Source of the DNA: Deltaproteobacteria bacterium
GTDB taxonomy: Bacteria > Desulfobacterota > Binatia > HRBIN30 > CADEER01
Length of the DNA stretch: 64,000 nt
Direction of reading: 5' to 3'
NCBI GenBank assembly: GCA_029262455.1
Contig: JAJCZJ010000086.1
Location: 116,140-180,139 of the forward strand
The notes beneath the pieces were generated by a model. The model saw only the letters and a list, made by a program, of their open reading frames with translations. It did not search any database and had not been told where the DNA came from. The position numbers and the translations under genes are program-made. Below, in pieces: positions 40,763 through 50,599 of the stretch (position 1 is the first letter of the stretch; each line of letters opens with the position of its first letter).

Positions 40763-41589
40763 GCCGCGGGAACCACTCGACGGTAGGGCAGTCGATTGGG
40801 ATCTTCGACTCAGGCATCGGTGGGCTGACGGTCGTCCATGCCCTGAGCGAGATTCTCCCGGATGAGAATCTGATCTACTTCGGTGACACGGGGCGCACGC
40901 CGTATGGCACCAAGTCTCCGGACGTTGTGCGTCGTTACTCAGAAGAAAATGCACTCTTTCTGGCCGAGAAGGGAATCAAGTTGCTCGTCGTCGCTTGCAA
41001 CTCCGCAAGTGCTGTAGCGATGACGCGCCTGCGAGAGGTGGTCGACGTACCCGTCGTCGGCGTCATCGAGCCGGGTGCCGCAGCCGCCGTAGCGGCGTCG
41101 CGCAATCGTCGGATCGGAGTTGTGGGAACCGAGGCGACGATTCGTAGTGGGAGCTACACGACTGCCCTGGAAACGCTGTGTCCGGAGCTTGAAATTTATA
41201 CCCGCGCGTGTCCGCTCTTCGTGCCGTTGGCGGAGGAGGGGTGGGTCGACAATGGCGTCGCACGCGACACGGCTGGACTGTATCTGGCCAGTCTCAAGAA
41301 TAGTGGAATCGATACCCTGGTCCTCGGTTGCACGCATTATCCACTGTTGCGCCATACCATCTCCGAGGTGATGGGGCCGGGAGTGGAGCTGATCGACTCG
41401 GCCGTGGCCACCGCGGAGTCGGTGCGCGATATTCTCGAACGAGATTCGATTCGGCGGCAAGGCGCACGCGGTTCTCGGTCCTTCTTCGTGAGCGACGCGC
41501 CGGAACGATTTATCCGTGTCGGAGCCCGTTTTCTCGGCGAGGAGGTGGATTCGGCAGTTCAGATTCGCCGACGCGCGACCACTCAGTAG
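40759..41589 (+). CDS. murI: Glutamate racemase
   Basis: A 276-residue racemase making D-glutamate for peptidoglycan. Conserved stretches are GIFDSGIGGLTVVHALSEIL, YFGDTGRTPYG, VVACNSASAVAMT (first catalytic cysteine) and LVLGCTHYPLL (second cysteine). GTG 40759 overlaps the stop of the radical SAM gene; an upstream in-frame extension lies within that gene. It ends the five-gene overlapping run. Confidence 0.94.
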   Translation: MSRGNHSTVGQSIGIFDSGIGGLTVVHALSEILPDENLIYFGDTGRTPYGTKSPDVVRRYSEENALFLAEKGIKLLVVACNSASAVAMTRLREVVDVPVVGVIEPGAAAAVAASRNRRIGVVGTEATIRSGSYTTALETLCPELEIYTRACPLFVPLAEEGWVDNGVARDTAGLYLASLKNSGIDTLVLGCTHYPLLRHTISEVMGPGVELIDSAVATAESVRDILERDSIRRQGARGSRSFFVSDAPERFIRVGARFLGEEVDSAVQIRRRATTQ

Positions 41590-41844
41590 GGGACGAAAGC
41601 CTGGTTGGAGGCGATGTTGCCTGGCTGCCGACGTGTTCGCTGACCGGTACCGCGAAACGGCCCGTCGGCAACGAAATTGGTCAACAAAACAGGGTGTTAT
41701 CTCCGCTTCTGCCGCCAGACGCGGCTTGATCTTTCGCGCTTCCGCGGGCACCATCAACGATTGGCGTTTGGGTGCGCTCGGTTTGGCGCTTCGAGGGCGC
41801 AATCGGGCCTTTCTGATGCCCGAATCTGAAGTAGCGGGAGAGTC

Positions 41845-44800
41845 ATGAATCGGATGTTGTTGGGCGCACTCGGCGGCTTGCTTGCGGGTGCCTTGGTTGC
41901 GGGCGGTATCGGCGCGTATTTGATGGGCGGGGTCTTGGTCGACGCCTTGATTCCCTACCTCGGTGTCGGATCGCTGATTGGTCTCATCGGCGGGGTGACC
42001 GCGGCCGATCCGAATCGGGTTCTCGGGAGTAAGAACGATCGAGAGCTGAAACGCATGCGTCCGATCCTTCTGAAGGTCAATGACCTCGAGGACGAGATCG
42101 CTGCTTTGAGCGACGAAGATCTGCGCGCCAAGAGCGTCACCTTCCGTGCTCTGGTTCAAGAAAAAAGCGCGGGCGAACGCGCTGAGCTCGAGCGATTGCG
42201 GTCCGAGCTAACCGCCGCTCATGCCCAGGGGTCGGCTGCGGTCGAGGAACTCCGCGAGCAGATCACGAAGCAGGAGAAGATTCTCTACGACGATGAGAAC
42301 AGCATTCTCGACGAGATCTTGCCCGAGGCCTTCGCCTGCGTCCGTGAGGCGTCGCGGCGCACCATCGGCTTGCGCCACTATGACGTACAAATCCTCGGAG
42401 GAATGGTTCTTCACAACGGAACCATAGCCGAGATGAAAACCGGCGAGGGGAAGACCCTGGTCGCGACTCTGCCGGTCTATTTGAACGCGCTCACCGGTCG
42501 CGGCGTGCACCTGATCACCGTCAACGACTATTTGGCCCGTCGTGACGTTCAATGGATGGGACCGGTGTACCACGCCCTCGGTCTGACCGTCTCGGCCGTC
42601 GTGCACGACGAGAGCTTTCAGTTCGACCCGAGCTATATCGTCCGTGACTACCGGATGCTCAACCTGCGCCCGGTGGAGCGGCAGGATGCCTACGCTTGCG
42701 ACGTGGCCTACGGAACGAATCACGAGTTCGGCTTCGACTACTTGCGCGACAATATGAAGTTCTCGCTCGAGGAGTATGTCCAGCGCGAGCTGACCTACGC
42801 CATCGTCGACGAGGTTGACAACATCTTGATCGACGAGGCTCGGACGCCTCTGATCATCTCCGGTCCGGCCGAACAGTCGACCGACAAGTACTACTCGATC
42901 AACAGGATCATCCCGCGGCTCAAGCTCGGCGCGACGACGGTTGGCGACGTGCGAGAGGAAGATCGCGCCGCCGTCGACGCACAGGGCGACTACACGATCG
43001 ACGAGAAGGGGAAGACGGTTACGTTGACCGAGGCCGGCGTGGGCAAAGTCGAGCGAATGCTCAACGTCAAGAACCTCTACGATCCGACCCAGATCGATAT
43101 CCTACATCACGTCAACCAGGCCTTGCGGGCCCACGCGTTGTTCAAGCGCGATGTCGAGTATGTCGTCAAAGATGGCCAGGTCATCATCGTCGACGAGTTC
43201 ACCGGCCGTTTGATGCCCGGTCGTCGTTGGTCGGATGGTCTACACCAGGCGGTCGAGGCGAAGGAGGGCGTGACGATCGAGCGTGAGAATCAAACCCTCG
43301 CGACGATCACCCTGCAGAATTACTTTCGCATGTACCGCAAGCTCGCTGGAATGACCGGTACGGCGGACACCGAGGCGCCGGAATTCAAAAAGATCTACGA
43401 CCTCGATGTGCGCGTGATGCCGTCGAACAAGGAGCTCGCCCGTATCGATCACCCGGATGTGGTCTACAAGACCGAGCGCGAGAAATTCGAAGCGGTGGCG
43501 GAAGAGATCGCCGATTGCCACGAGCGCGGGCAGCCGGTGTTGGTCGGAACCATTTCGGTCGAAAGATCCGAGGTGTTGGGCCGCCTGCTCAAGAAGCATC
43601 GCATCAAGCACAATGTGTTGAACGCGATCAACCACGAGGCTGAGGCGAATATCATCGCGCAGGCTGGTCGCAAGGGGGCGGTGACGATTGCGACCAACAT
43701 GGCTGGGCGCGGTACCGATATCTTACTCGGCGGCAATCCCGAGTTCCTCGCACGCTCGGAGATGGAGAGCGAGTGGGTCAAGCGCTCGTCGAAGTCGCCG
43801 CAGAGTTCGATGCGCTACGAGGACGTTCTCGCCAAGCTGCGCGACGACTTCGAAGCCGCACTCGAAAAGGCGAAGAACGAGCACGAGCCGAAGTGGCAGC
43901 CGCTCGAGGAGGCCCAGTCGGCCGCCCTGGATGAGGTGACGGATGCCCATCGTCGTCACCTGGAGGCGTCGTTTTGGGGCGCTCGCCGGCAATATGAGAC
44001 GTTGAAGGAGTCGGAGTCAGCGCCGCCGCAAGACACGGCGATGGCAGCAGAAGCCTACGCCGCGGCGATGGTAGAGATCGACAATGTCACGGGCCCGCAC
44101 TTTGGTGAGGAAGGGCAGCAGCGCTTTGAGCGAGCGCTCGAGGACTGGTGTGGTGTGCTCCGTGAGGCCGCGGCCAGTGAAGACATCCCGGCGGCCCGCC
44201 GGCAGCGATCCGAGGCTGCGTTCAGTCGTACCAGCCTGGAGTACGAACGCGCCCTGGTCGGCGTTTTGGGCAGCGATACCGGCCTCGACCCGTTGGAGAC
44301 CGGCCCGGCCTTTGCCGCTGCCGAGCAGGCCTTCAAGGACGCCGAAGAGGCGTATAGCGAACAGCGCAAGCCGTACGAGGCGGCGGTGACCCGGGCGCGT
44401 GAATCGTACGAGCGCGAGCGTCGCAAGTACACCGATGCGATTGATCTGGTTCGTGAGCAGATGGAGGCGTCACCGGACGACTTGGGCGATCGCTACGGCG
44501 AGATCCTCGCCAAGTACGAAGCCGAGTTTGCCGATGAGAAAGCGGAGGTGCTCGAGGCTGGGGGTCTGGTGATCATCGGCACCGAACGCCACGAGAGCCG
44601 TCGCATCGACAATCAGCTGCGAGGGCGCGCCGGCCGCCAGGGTGACCCAGGGGCTTCGCGCTTTTATCTGTCGTTAGAAGACGATCTTCTGCGAATTTTT
44701 GGCGCCGACCGGATTCAAGGATTGATGGAACGCCTGGGCATGGAAGAGGGCGAGCCGATTGAGCATCGCATGATCACGCGCGCCGTGGCCAATGCGCAAG

Positions 44801-45624
44801 GCAAGGTCGAGGCACGCGATTTTGACGTTCGAAAGCATCTCCTCGAGTACGACGATGTCATGAACCAGCAGCGCGAGATCATTTACGGTCAGCGTCGCGA
44901 GGTGCTGAGTGGCGAGGGGTTGCGTGAGCAAGCCCTGCAGATGGCCGACTCGATGATCGACGGCATCGTCGAGGCCTACGGGTCGCCGGAAACACCGAGT
45001 GATCCCATCGACTGGTCGGCGCTCGACGATGCGCTGTTCTCGCAGTTCGGGGTTCGACTAGACCTGACCGACGAAGCCAAGGACGAGTATCGAGACGAAG
45101 AGCTCGCGAATTTCTTGACCGAGCGCTTGCACGGGTTCTACGCCCAGCGCGAGGAAGGATTTGGTCCCGAAGTCGCGAGGCAGCTCGAAAAGATCATCAT
45201 GCTGCAGACCATCGATCAGCAGTGGAAGGACCACCTGCTGTCGATGGACCATCTGAAAGAAGGCATTGGGCTGCGCGGCTACGCCCAGAAGAACCCTCTC
45301 CAAGAGTACAAGAAGGAAGGGTTCTCGATGTTCGAGGCGATGGTCGAGCGGATTCACCAGGAAACAGTGCAAAAACTGTTTACGGTCCAGCTGAGCCGCG
45401 AAGAAGACCTTGGACGCCTCGAGGCGAGTCGCCGCCAGGAGTCGTCACAAATCGTCATGAGCGGAGGCGGCGAGGGCACCCCGACCGGGGCCGCCGGAGG
45501 ACAAGGCGAGCCGCAACGCCAAGCCCGACCGGTGACACAGCGGCGCGACGGCGACAAAGTAGGCCGCAACGATCCATGCCCGTGCGGCAGCGGGAAAAAG
45601 TTCAAGAAGTGCCACGGCTCCTGA
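41845..45624 (+). CDS. secA: SecA preprotein translocase ATPase, membrane-anchored and enlarged
   Basis: A 1259-residue SecA, against about 900 in E. coli. The core is intact: Walker A MKTGEGKT at 197-204, [49 protein letters not shown] and [20 protein letters not shown]. The C-terminal zinc motif [14 protein letters not shown] is present. Three parts are unusual. Residues 4-53 are Gly-rich and hydrophobic, like a two-helix anchor. About 45 extra coiled-coil residues lie around 113-160 before the PEAFA block. Between NPEF (631) and VIIGTERHE (909), 274 residues of charged, heptad-like sequence replace a linker of some 40-50 residues. It is translated after a 255-nt gap. Function as the translocation motor is secure. 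Confidence 0.95.
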   Translation: MNRMLLGALGGLLAGALVAGGIGAYLMGGVLVDALIPYLGVGSLIGLIGGVTAADPNRVLGSKNDRELKRMRPILLKVNDLEDEIAALSDEDLRAKSVTFRALVQEKSAGERAELERLRSELTAAHAQGSAAVEELREQITKQEKILYDDENSILDEILPEAFACVREASRRTIGLRHYDVQILGGMVLHNGTIAEMKTGEGKTLVATLPVYLNALTGRGVHLITVNDYLARRDVQWMGPVYHALGLTVSAVVHDESFQFDPSYIVRDYRMLNLRPVERQDAYACDVAYGTNHEFGFDYLRDNMKFSLEEYVQRELTYAIVDEVDNILIDEARTPLIISGPAEQSTDKYYSINRIIPRLKLGATTVGDVREEDRAAVDAQGDYTIDEKGKTVTLTEAGVGKVERMLNVKNLYDPTQIDILHHVNQALRAHALFKRDVEYVVKDGQVIIVDEFTGRLMPGRRWSDGLHQAVEAKEGVTIERENQTLATITLQNYFRMYRKLAGMTGTADTEAPEFKKIYDLDVRVMPSNKELARIDHPDVVYKTEREKFEAVAEEIADCHERGQPVLVGTISVERSEVLGRLLKKHRIKHNVLNAINHEAEANIIAQAGRKGAVTIATNMAGRGTDILLGGNPEFLARSEMESEWVKRSSKSPQSSMRYEDVLAKLRDDFEAALEKAKNEHEPKWQPLEEAQSAALDEVTDAHRRHLEASFWGARRQYETLKESESAPPQDTAMAAEAYAAAMVEIDNVTGPHFGEEGQQRFERALEDWCGVLREAAASEDIPAARRQRSEAAFSRTSLEYERALVGVLGSDTGLDPLETGPAFAAAEQAFKDAEEAYSEQRKPYEAAVTRARESYERERRKYTDAIDLVREQMEASPDDLGDRYGEILAKYEAEFADEKAEVLEAGGLVIIGTERHESRRIDNQLRGRAGRQGDPGASRFYLSLEDDLLRIFGADRIQGLMERLGMEEGEPIEHRMITRAVANAQGKVEARDFDVRKHLLEYDDVMNQQREIIYGQRREVLSGEGLREQALQMADSMIDGIVEAYGSPETPSDPIDWSALDDALFSQFGVRLDLTDEAKDEYRDEELANFLTERLHGFYAQREEGFGPEVARQLEKIIMLQTIDQQWKDHLLSMDHLKEGIGLRGYAQKNPLQEYKKEGFSMFEAMVERIHQETVQKLFTVQLSREEDLGRLEASRRQESSQIVMSGGGEGTPTGAAGGQGEPQRQARPVTQRRDGDKVGRNDPCPCGSGKKFKKCHGS

Positions 45625-45653
45625 AAATCCAGGTCTGCGAACCCCGGGAAAGT

Positions 45654-45676
45654 CCCTCCTCCTTCCCTCGGGAGGG
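45654..45676 (+). terminator. Weak hairpin after secA
   Basis: CCCTCC (45654-45659) can pair with GGAGGG (45671-45676) across an 11-nt loop, 30 nt past the secA stop. There is no U-run. It may be a weak terminator or chance. Confidence 0.3.
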
Positions 45677-45733
45677 GCTAGCGCGTGGTCAAACGGTCAC
45701 TGGTGCCGAAACTCGGGGCAGACGCCGCCGCCC

Positions 45734-46942
45734 ATGAAAATCGCCACCGGCAAACCCCGCATTCGAGTCCCCGGCTACCGCTTCGGTGGCGTAGCCTGTG
45801 GACTAAAGGAGAGCGGCAAGCGCGACATAGCGCTGATCGTTTCGGACAGACCGGCGAACGCGGTCGGAGTATTCACGAAAAACCGAGTCAAAGCCGCCCC
45901 CGTACTCATCGGCCAGCGCCGACTCAAGGGCGGACGGGCGCAAGCCGTGGTCGTCAATAGCGGCAACGCCAACGCCTACACCGGGCGCGACGGGCTCGCT
46001 GTGGCGCGCAAAGTAACGCGCCGTGTCGCCCGCCACCTGTCGATCGAGGAAAGTCTGGTCATCCCTTCGTCAACCGGCCGCATTGGCGTTCAACTGCCCG
46101 TTGATACCGTCGACGCCGGCGTCGACGCCGCAATCGCTGACCTTTCCCCCGACGGATTCCACCGTGCCCTCGAGGGGATCATGACCACCGATGTCTTCCC
46201 GAAGTTTGCCAGCGAGAAGCTCAACCTCGGGCACCGCGCGATCACGATTGCCGGAATGGCCAAGGGCGCAGGCATGATCGCTCCGAACATGGCGACGATG
46301 CTGTCTTACATTCTCACCGACGCCGCAGTTGCGCGCCCAGCACTGCGCCGGGCCTTAGCCGACGCCCTCCCGGCGTCGTTTAATGCCATCGTTGTCGACG
46401 GTGACACGAGTACAAATGATACAGTCCTTCTGCTGGCCAACGGTGCTGCGGGGAACCGCCGTATCGATCTATCGTCTCGCGATTACAAGAGTTTTGCATC
46501 GGCGATAGCCAAGGTCGCAACGAAGCTAGCGCGCATGATCGTAAAAGATGGCGAAGGCGCAACCAAGCTGGTGGATGTCGTCGTCGAGGGCGCCCGCTCG
46601 GCGAAAGATGCAACGAAGGTAGCCGACGCGATCGCCCGCTCGCCGCTGTGTAAGACTGCTTTCTATGGCAACGACCCGTACACCGGACGGATTGTTTGTG
46701 CGGCGGGTTACAGCGGAGCTGTGTTCAATCCGGACAAGATCGATGTCTATCTGAACGACGTCCAAGTGGTCGAACGCGGAGTCGAGATCGTCAGCCGGGT
46801 CGAAAAGCAAGCTGCACGGGTCACGCGAAAACCCGAGTTCACCGTAAGATTGGACCTCCATGCCGGGCGCGGCCGGGCGATGCGAATGGCCAGCGACCTC
46901 ACTGTCGACTACGTGCGTTTCAATTCCGACTATCGCACTTGA
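45734..46942 (+). CDS. argJ: Bifunctional ornithine acetyltransferase/N-acetylglutamate synthase
   Basis: A 402-residue ArgJ, which recycles acetyl groups in arginine biosynthesis. The self-cleavage site is visible in GMAKGAGMIAPNMATMLSYI, where cleavage before the threonine creates the catalytic N-terminal Thr of the beta chain. NSGNANAYTGRDG and VDGDTSTNDT are other signatures. Without acetyl-CoA synthase data it may be mono- or bifunctional. It stands alone, without other arg genes nearby. Confidence 0.95.
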   Translation: MKIATGKPRIRVPGYRFGGVACGLKESGKRDIALIVSDRPANAVGVFTKNRVKAAPVLIGQRRLKGGRAQAVVVNSGNANAYTGRDGLAVARKVTRRVARHLSIEESLVIPSSTGRIGVQLPVDTVDAGVDAAIADLSPDGFHRALEGIMTTDVFPKFASEKLNLGHRAITIAGMAKGAGMIAPNMATMLSYILTDAAVARPALRRALADALPASFNAIVVDGDTSTNDTVLLLANGAAGNRRIDLSSRDYKSFASAIAKVATKLARMIVKDGEGATKLVDVVVEGARSAKDATKVADAIARSPLCKTAFYGNDPYTGRIVCAAGYSGAVFNPDKIDVYLNDVQVVERGVEIVSRVEKQAARVTRKPEFTVRLDLHAGRGRAMRMASDLTVDYVRFNSDYRT

Positions 46943-47429
46943 GCAACACGACTCCGGGTCCCCACCAAGAAAAGTGAGAGCTTTTTTGAAAGCTCCTCGG
47001 ATGAAAGGCGCGTGCACCGGACGACGTGCGTCGTCTAGCGGAGCTCGCCGATAACCTTCTTTAGCGAAACCTCGTTTTAAGAGGAATTGTTAAGCCGGTT
47101 TTAACATCGTTAAACCGGTCACGGTGTCCAACGCGGTGAGGTAATTTGGTCGATAGGCGTGTTCCCGCTTGGAGAACTTGCGTTCACCTCGCCTCTTTCA
47201 ATGACTTCGGCTTGTCGTTGGTGAAAGAGGCGACGCCCAGCCCGACGGCGCACCTACTCCCCTGAAGCAAACAGCGTAGTGCGGAAACTTTACAGTTTAA
47301 TTCATGCTCCAGCGCAGAGTGAAACGCGTCGATCTGTCGACAGCGGAGAACTCTTTCTTGACATAGCGTAACGCAGGGCACTAGGACTCGGGGTGTGCCG
47401 TTCAGTTTCGAAACCTACAGGAGCAACCG
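46943..47429. other. 487-bp intergenic region with three hairpins
   Basis: No gene is supported. There are three inverted repeats: GAGCTTT/AAAGCTC at 46978-46995, CCGGTTTTAAC/GTTAAACCGG at 47095-47118, and CGCCTCTTTCA/TGAAAGAGGCG at 47190-47232. A TTGACA at about 47357 lies upstream of the first duplicated cassette, but the matching -10 is poor. The first hairpin could terminate argJ. Confidence 0.6.
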
Positions 47430-48251
47430 TTGTCGGGGATGACACGAGGATCGATATTCCGAGGTCCCAACCCATTAGCATCCGGGGCGGGGGTTGGTGT
47501 GCGTTTGGGTCGGTCGCTGGGACGTATGCTGATCGAGCTGATTTTCGTAGCCCTCGCATTCACAGGTGCTGCTGCAGCTCTTGGTCTGAACGGGGTAGAG
47601 ATGGATGCCGCCTTGCCCAACTCTACCAACGCGGTCCGATGTTGTGGAGATTGCAACGACGACGGGGCCGTCGGTGTCTCGGAGCTGGTTTCCTTGGTAC
47701 GGGACGCACTCGGCTTGGAGACTGAAGCCGAGTGCGAGTTCGGCCGCATCGGTAACTGCGGCCAGTTCCCTGGCCAGGCAGTGGCATCGATGGCGAACTT
47801 TCAGACTGCGATCGTCCGGTCTTTGCGCGGATGTGAGGGGTGCCCGCTGTATTTCGGCAAGGGCGATTTTGGTTCAGGGTGTGCCTTCCGCGGACATATC
47901 GAGCTGACCGACGGCCGCAAGCTGCCAGCTGAGATGCGCGTCAACGAAGTTTCCATCTTTCTTGTACTGACGGAGGCGGAAGGCGGTCTCACCGTACTAT
48001 TTAACGATGTCGTTCTGTTCGGCGCTCCGACCCCGACTCCTAGGGTTCGGCCAGGGCGCGATCTTGTAGGCGAATTCCGGATTGGCCCGGAAGACGTCCT
48101 GCAGTTTTCGAATGGTCGCCTGGAGATCGGGGATGATGGAACGACGATGACTTTGGCTCTAGAGACACCACGCTTCGGGGTCAGGCGAATTGCAGCAACG
48201 TACGATCGTAAATGCGTTTGGGCAACCATTGGACGAGGGGGATGTCAATGA
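47430..48251 (+). CDS. Exported dockerin-like protein, cassette copy 1 (gene A)
   Basis: A 273-residue exported protein, first gene of the duplicated cassette. A hydrophobic signal/anchor lies at about residues 32-52 (IELIFVALAFTGAAAALG). One dockerin-like segment follows: CCGDCNDDGAVGVSELVSLV, then a Cys-rich stretch (SLRGCEGCPLYFGKG). The C-terminal half is beta-rich with a threonine-proline turn (APTPTPRVRPGRDLVGEFRI). It starts at TTG 47430, with AGGAG upstream; the copy at 51635 uses the same TTG and spacing. It overlaps gene B by four bases (ATGA). Function unknown. Confidence 0.78.
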   Translation: MSGMTRGSIFRGPNPLASGAGVGVRLGRSLGRMLIELIFVALAFTGAAAALGLNGVEMDAALPNSTNAVRCCGDCNDDGAVGVSELVSLVRDALGLETEAECEFGRIGNCGQFPGQAVASMANFQTAIVRSLRGCEGCPLYFGKGDFGSGCAFRGHIELTDGRKLPAEMRVNEVSIFLVLTEAEGGLTVLFNDVVLFGAPTPTPRVRPGRDLVGEFRIGPEDVLQFSNGRLEIGDDGTTMTLALETPRFGVRRIAATYDRKCVWATIGRGGCQ

Positions 48252-48502
48252 AACTGGGATACAAAGTGTTTTGCTTTCTTGGTTTTTTCGTAGGAGCGGC
48301 GTTTGCGGGGCAGGTGACCGTGATCGAAGCCGTTCCGGGTGAAACCCTTCCTGTAGAATCGGAAGAGGGGAGTCGTGGCCAGACCGAGGTTCGGGTCGAG
48401 GTTAGCCCGACGGGGGAGAAGCGGCACGTAATCAATCGTGAGATCGTGCACCCAGCAAAGCCCGCGACTTCCCCATTAGAGGAAGTACCCGCCGATGATT
48501 AG
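48248..48502 (+). CDS. Small exported protein, cassette copy 1 (gene B)
   Basis: An 84-residue protein with a signal peptide (MKLGYKVFCFLGFFVGAAFA) and a short Glu/Pro-rich mature part (QVTVIEAVPGETLPVE, then VHPAKPATSPLEEVPADD). It has no recognised domain. The copy at 52453 shares the signal, the VRV/VRLDVSP block and the HxxNREIV block. ATG 48248 overlaps the stop of gene A and has GAGGGGG upstream; ATG 48242 is an alternative. It overlaps gene C by eight bases. Confidence 0.75.
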   Translation: MKLGYKVFCFLGFFVGAAFAGQVTVIEAVPGETLPVESEEGSRGQTEVRVEVSPTGEKRHVINREIVHPAKPATSPLEEVPADD

Positions 48503-50108
48503 TCTCTTTGGGCGAAGGCTCGCGGCCGTAGCTGTCGCAGGTGTAATGACGGTCGGGTTGGGCGACGGCAGCCGCTCGCACGCGCTGGACATTCAGGTGA
48601 TATTTACTGAGGTCCTTGGGGGGACGGGGACGGGTTTCGACGACCCTGCCTTGGGACCGCAGCGTCAGTCGACCTTCCTAGCCGCCGCGCAGTTTTGGGC
48701 TGACAGCCTCCCGGCAGTGTCAGGCGCCGCCCCCGTCAAGATACAAGGCGTGTTTTCATCCGCAGCGTTCTCCCTATGTGGCGCACTCGGAAAAACCTCG
48801 ACATTGAATTGGTATGAAAGTGGAGGTGCTATTCAACTGCCACTGCCCAATGTCCTGTATCCCTCGGCGTTTGCTAAAGCTCTGGATAGCGATGTTACTC
48901 AGCTGGCCGTTGATATGCTTATCCAGTTCAATCCGTCGTATGACAATCCTCTTTGCTCGGAGGTTTGGTTCTACGGTACCGACCCGACCAATATCCCTTC
49001 CAACGGATACTACTTTTACGACCTGGCGTTGCACGAAATCGCCCATGGCTTGGGAATCAACACGAATATCAACGCCGATGGATCTTGGGACAGTGGGATC
49101 GCGGATGTCTATTCGACTCTAGTATGGCGCGACGCTCTCCAACTGGTCTTAACGGACATGACGATGGCGCAGCGTGCCGAGTCCGTCGTGAGTGGCTTCA
49201 ATCTCCAGTGGGTAGGACGTCACGCAACTGAGCGTGCACGGGCAGTTGTGTCATGCGGGCCGTCGTGCTCGATAACTGATGGGCAATTTCCTCTCTATGC
49301 GCCGAGTTCATTTGCTCCGGGATCTTCCATATTTCATGTGGATTTCAGCATTGAGTCGAGCGGGCTCAAGGAATTGATGGTACCCTTTTCGGTCCCTGGG
49401 ACTATCAAGTCCAACGAGCTGACAGTACCGATGCTCCGCGATATGGGCTGGGCATGCGCTGGCGACTGCTCCGGTGACTTCGCGGTGTCGATAGACGAAC
49501 TCGTAACTTCGGTGACCATTGCACTCAATCGAGCTCCGTTTGCGAACTGCACGGGCGGTGATGGCGACTACGACGGCGACATTTCGATCGACGACCTGGT
49601 TCGGTCGGTCAACAATGCGCTGGATGGGTGCATTCAAGGCCCGCAGACGGTGGAGGTTCCGACGGCGCAGGCTCAGGTGATCGTCGCTTCTGGCCAGGGG
49701 ATAGCCGGGCAAACCGTGAGTATTCCGATCACCGTCCAAGGGCTATCTGGCGCCGGTGCTGCAGTGCAGCTGGACCTGTTTTACGCCGACACACCGTTGG
49801 ATCTCGTGGGATGCACCCTCAATGTTGCGGGGGGGCAGCACGCGGTGAACCATGAGGTGATCCAGAGTATATCGGGGCAGACTCATAGTAGGATTGCGAT
49901 TCACCCCGACGATCTCTCAACCGACGTGATCGCCTTTGCTGACGGTGTGGTTGCGACTTGCGATTTCGAAATCGCTTCAGGGGCCACGCCAGGTAACTAT
50001 GCACTGGTCGTCGCCGACGAATCTGTTTGCGACGTCGATGGCGTTGACTTCGAGACGACGTTTGCAGATGGCCAGATCCAGGTCTGCACCGGTTGCGGGT
50101 GTGAGTAG
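48495..50108 (+). CDS. Exported HExxH protein with dockerin-like and cohesin-like regions, copy 1 (gene C)
   Basis: A 537-residue exported protein. After a signal peptide (RRLAAVAVAGVMTVGLGDGS) comes a domain with the zinc-protease pattern HEIAHGLG at 180-187 (a metzincin-like HExxHxxG without the third His). Two dockerin-like calcium loops follow near 322-379 (AGDCSGDFAVSIDELVTSVT and GDYDGDISIDDLVRSVNNAL). Residues ~385-530 resemble a cohesin fold: SGQGIAGQTVSIPITVQGLS, AVQLDLFYADTPLDLVGCTL and FADGVVATCDFEIASGATPG. It ends in a Cys-rich VCTGCGCE. Proteolytic activity is inferred, not proven. Confidence 0.78.
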   Translation: MISLFGRRLAAVAVAGVMTVGLGDGSRSHALDIQVIFTEVLGGTGTGFDDPALGPQRQSTFLAAAQFWADSLPAVSGAAPVKIQGVFSSAAFSLCGALGKTSTLNWYESGGAIQLPLPNVLYPSAFAKALDSDVTQLAVDMLIQFNPSYDNPLCSEVWFYGTDPTNIPSNGYYFYDLALHEIAHGLGINTNINADGSWDSGIADVYSTLVWRDALQLVLTDMTMAQRAESVVSGFNLQWVGRHATERARAVVSCGPSCSITDGQFPLYAPSSFAPGSSIFHVDFSIESSGLKELMVPFSVPGTIKSNELTVPMLRDMGWACAGDCSGDFAVSIDELVTSVTIALNRAPFANCTGGDGDYDGDISIDDLVRSVNNALDGCIQGPQTVEVPTAQAQVIVASGQGIAGQTVSIPITVQGLSGAGAAVQLDLFYADTPLDLVGCTLNVAGGQHAVNHEVIQSISGQTHSRIAIHPDDLSTDVIAFADGVVATCDFEIASGATPGNYALVVADESVCDVDGVDFETTFADGQIQVCTGCGCE

Positions 50109-50165
50109 GGGTGTCGTACCCTCAATCGCCAATTTCTCTAATTTGATTCGAATAGGAGTGTGCCG

Positions 50166-50591
50166 ATGAAAAAACGATACGAAGCCCTCAGTGTGCTTGG
50201 TCTGTGTGCTGCCTTGGTTGCTGTTCCGATGGTCGCCGGTGCCGATAGAGGTGGCGAGGCGAGAGTGGAAGTGGATGGCGCCTCCAGGCGGGCAACAAAA
50301 GATGTCGGAGCCGCCAGGTTGGTCGACAAGTCTAGCGGTGACACGCTGGATGGTACGTTCGAGGTCACGTTTGCGAATGGCAAAACCAAGCTCAATCCGG
50401 CTGCCCTCAATAACGTGCAGTGGGAGACGAAGGGCAAGAACATTTCCGGGCGCCTGCTTGGCCCGGCCGGACAGGAGCTGGCGGTGCTAACCGGAAAGAT
50501 CGGCGATGGCGAAATGGGTGGTAAGTTTCGCGACGCGGCGGGGCGTGTTGGAACCTGGAAATTCACTGGGGTCTTGCCGGGCGACAGGTAA
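50166..50591 (+). CDS. Small exported protein between the cassette copies
   Basis: A 141-residue protein with a signal peptide (MKKRYEALSVLGLCAALVAVP) and a beta-rich mature domain (LDGTFEVTFANGKTKLNPAA, ISGRLLGPAGQELAVLTGKI). I do not recognise it. ATG 50166 has GGAG at 50155-50158; GTG 50160 is an alternative. It ends 8 nt before the Lgt-like gene, so the two may be co-transcribed with cassette copy 1. Confidence 0.7.
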   Translation: MKKRYEALSVLGLCAALVAVPMVAGADRGGEARVEVDGASRRATKDVGAARLVDKSSGDTLDGTFEVTFANGKTKLNPAALNNVQWETKGKNISGRLLGPAGQELAVLTGKIGDGEMGGKFRDAAGRVGTWKFTGVLPGDR

Positions 50592-50599
50592 GTCGTTCG

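Larger units (their letters stand above)
47430..50108 (+). repeat. Duplicated three-gene secreted cassette, copy 1
   Basis: Genes A (47430-48251), B (48248-48502) and C (48495-50108) match A', B' and C' (51635-54307) in order, overlaps and lengths (A and A' both 273 residues, C and C' both 537). Intervening genes are an exported protein and an Lgt-like enzyme. Confidence 0.92.

Noticed and set aside
41516..41848. 110-codon frame before secA ending in ATGA with its start
   Set aside because: Begins inside murI in another frame and has an Arg-rich composition; the overlap with secA looks accidental.
40939..42159. 406-codon minus-strand frame spanning murI and the secA start
   Set aside because: It crosses two well-supported genes and the intergenic gap; no start site or domain.
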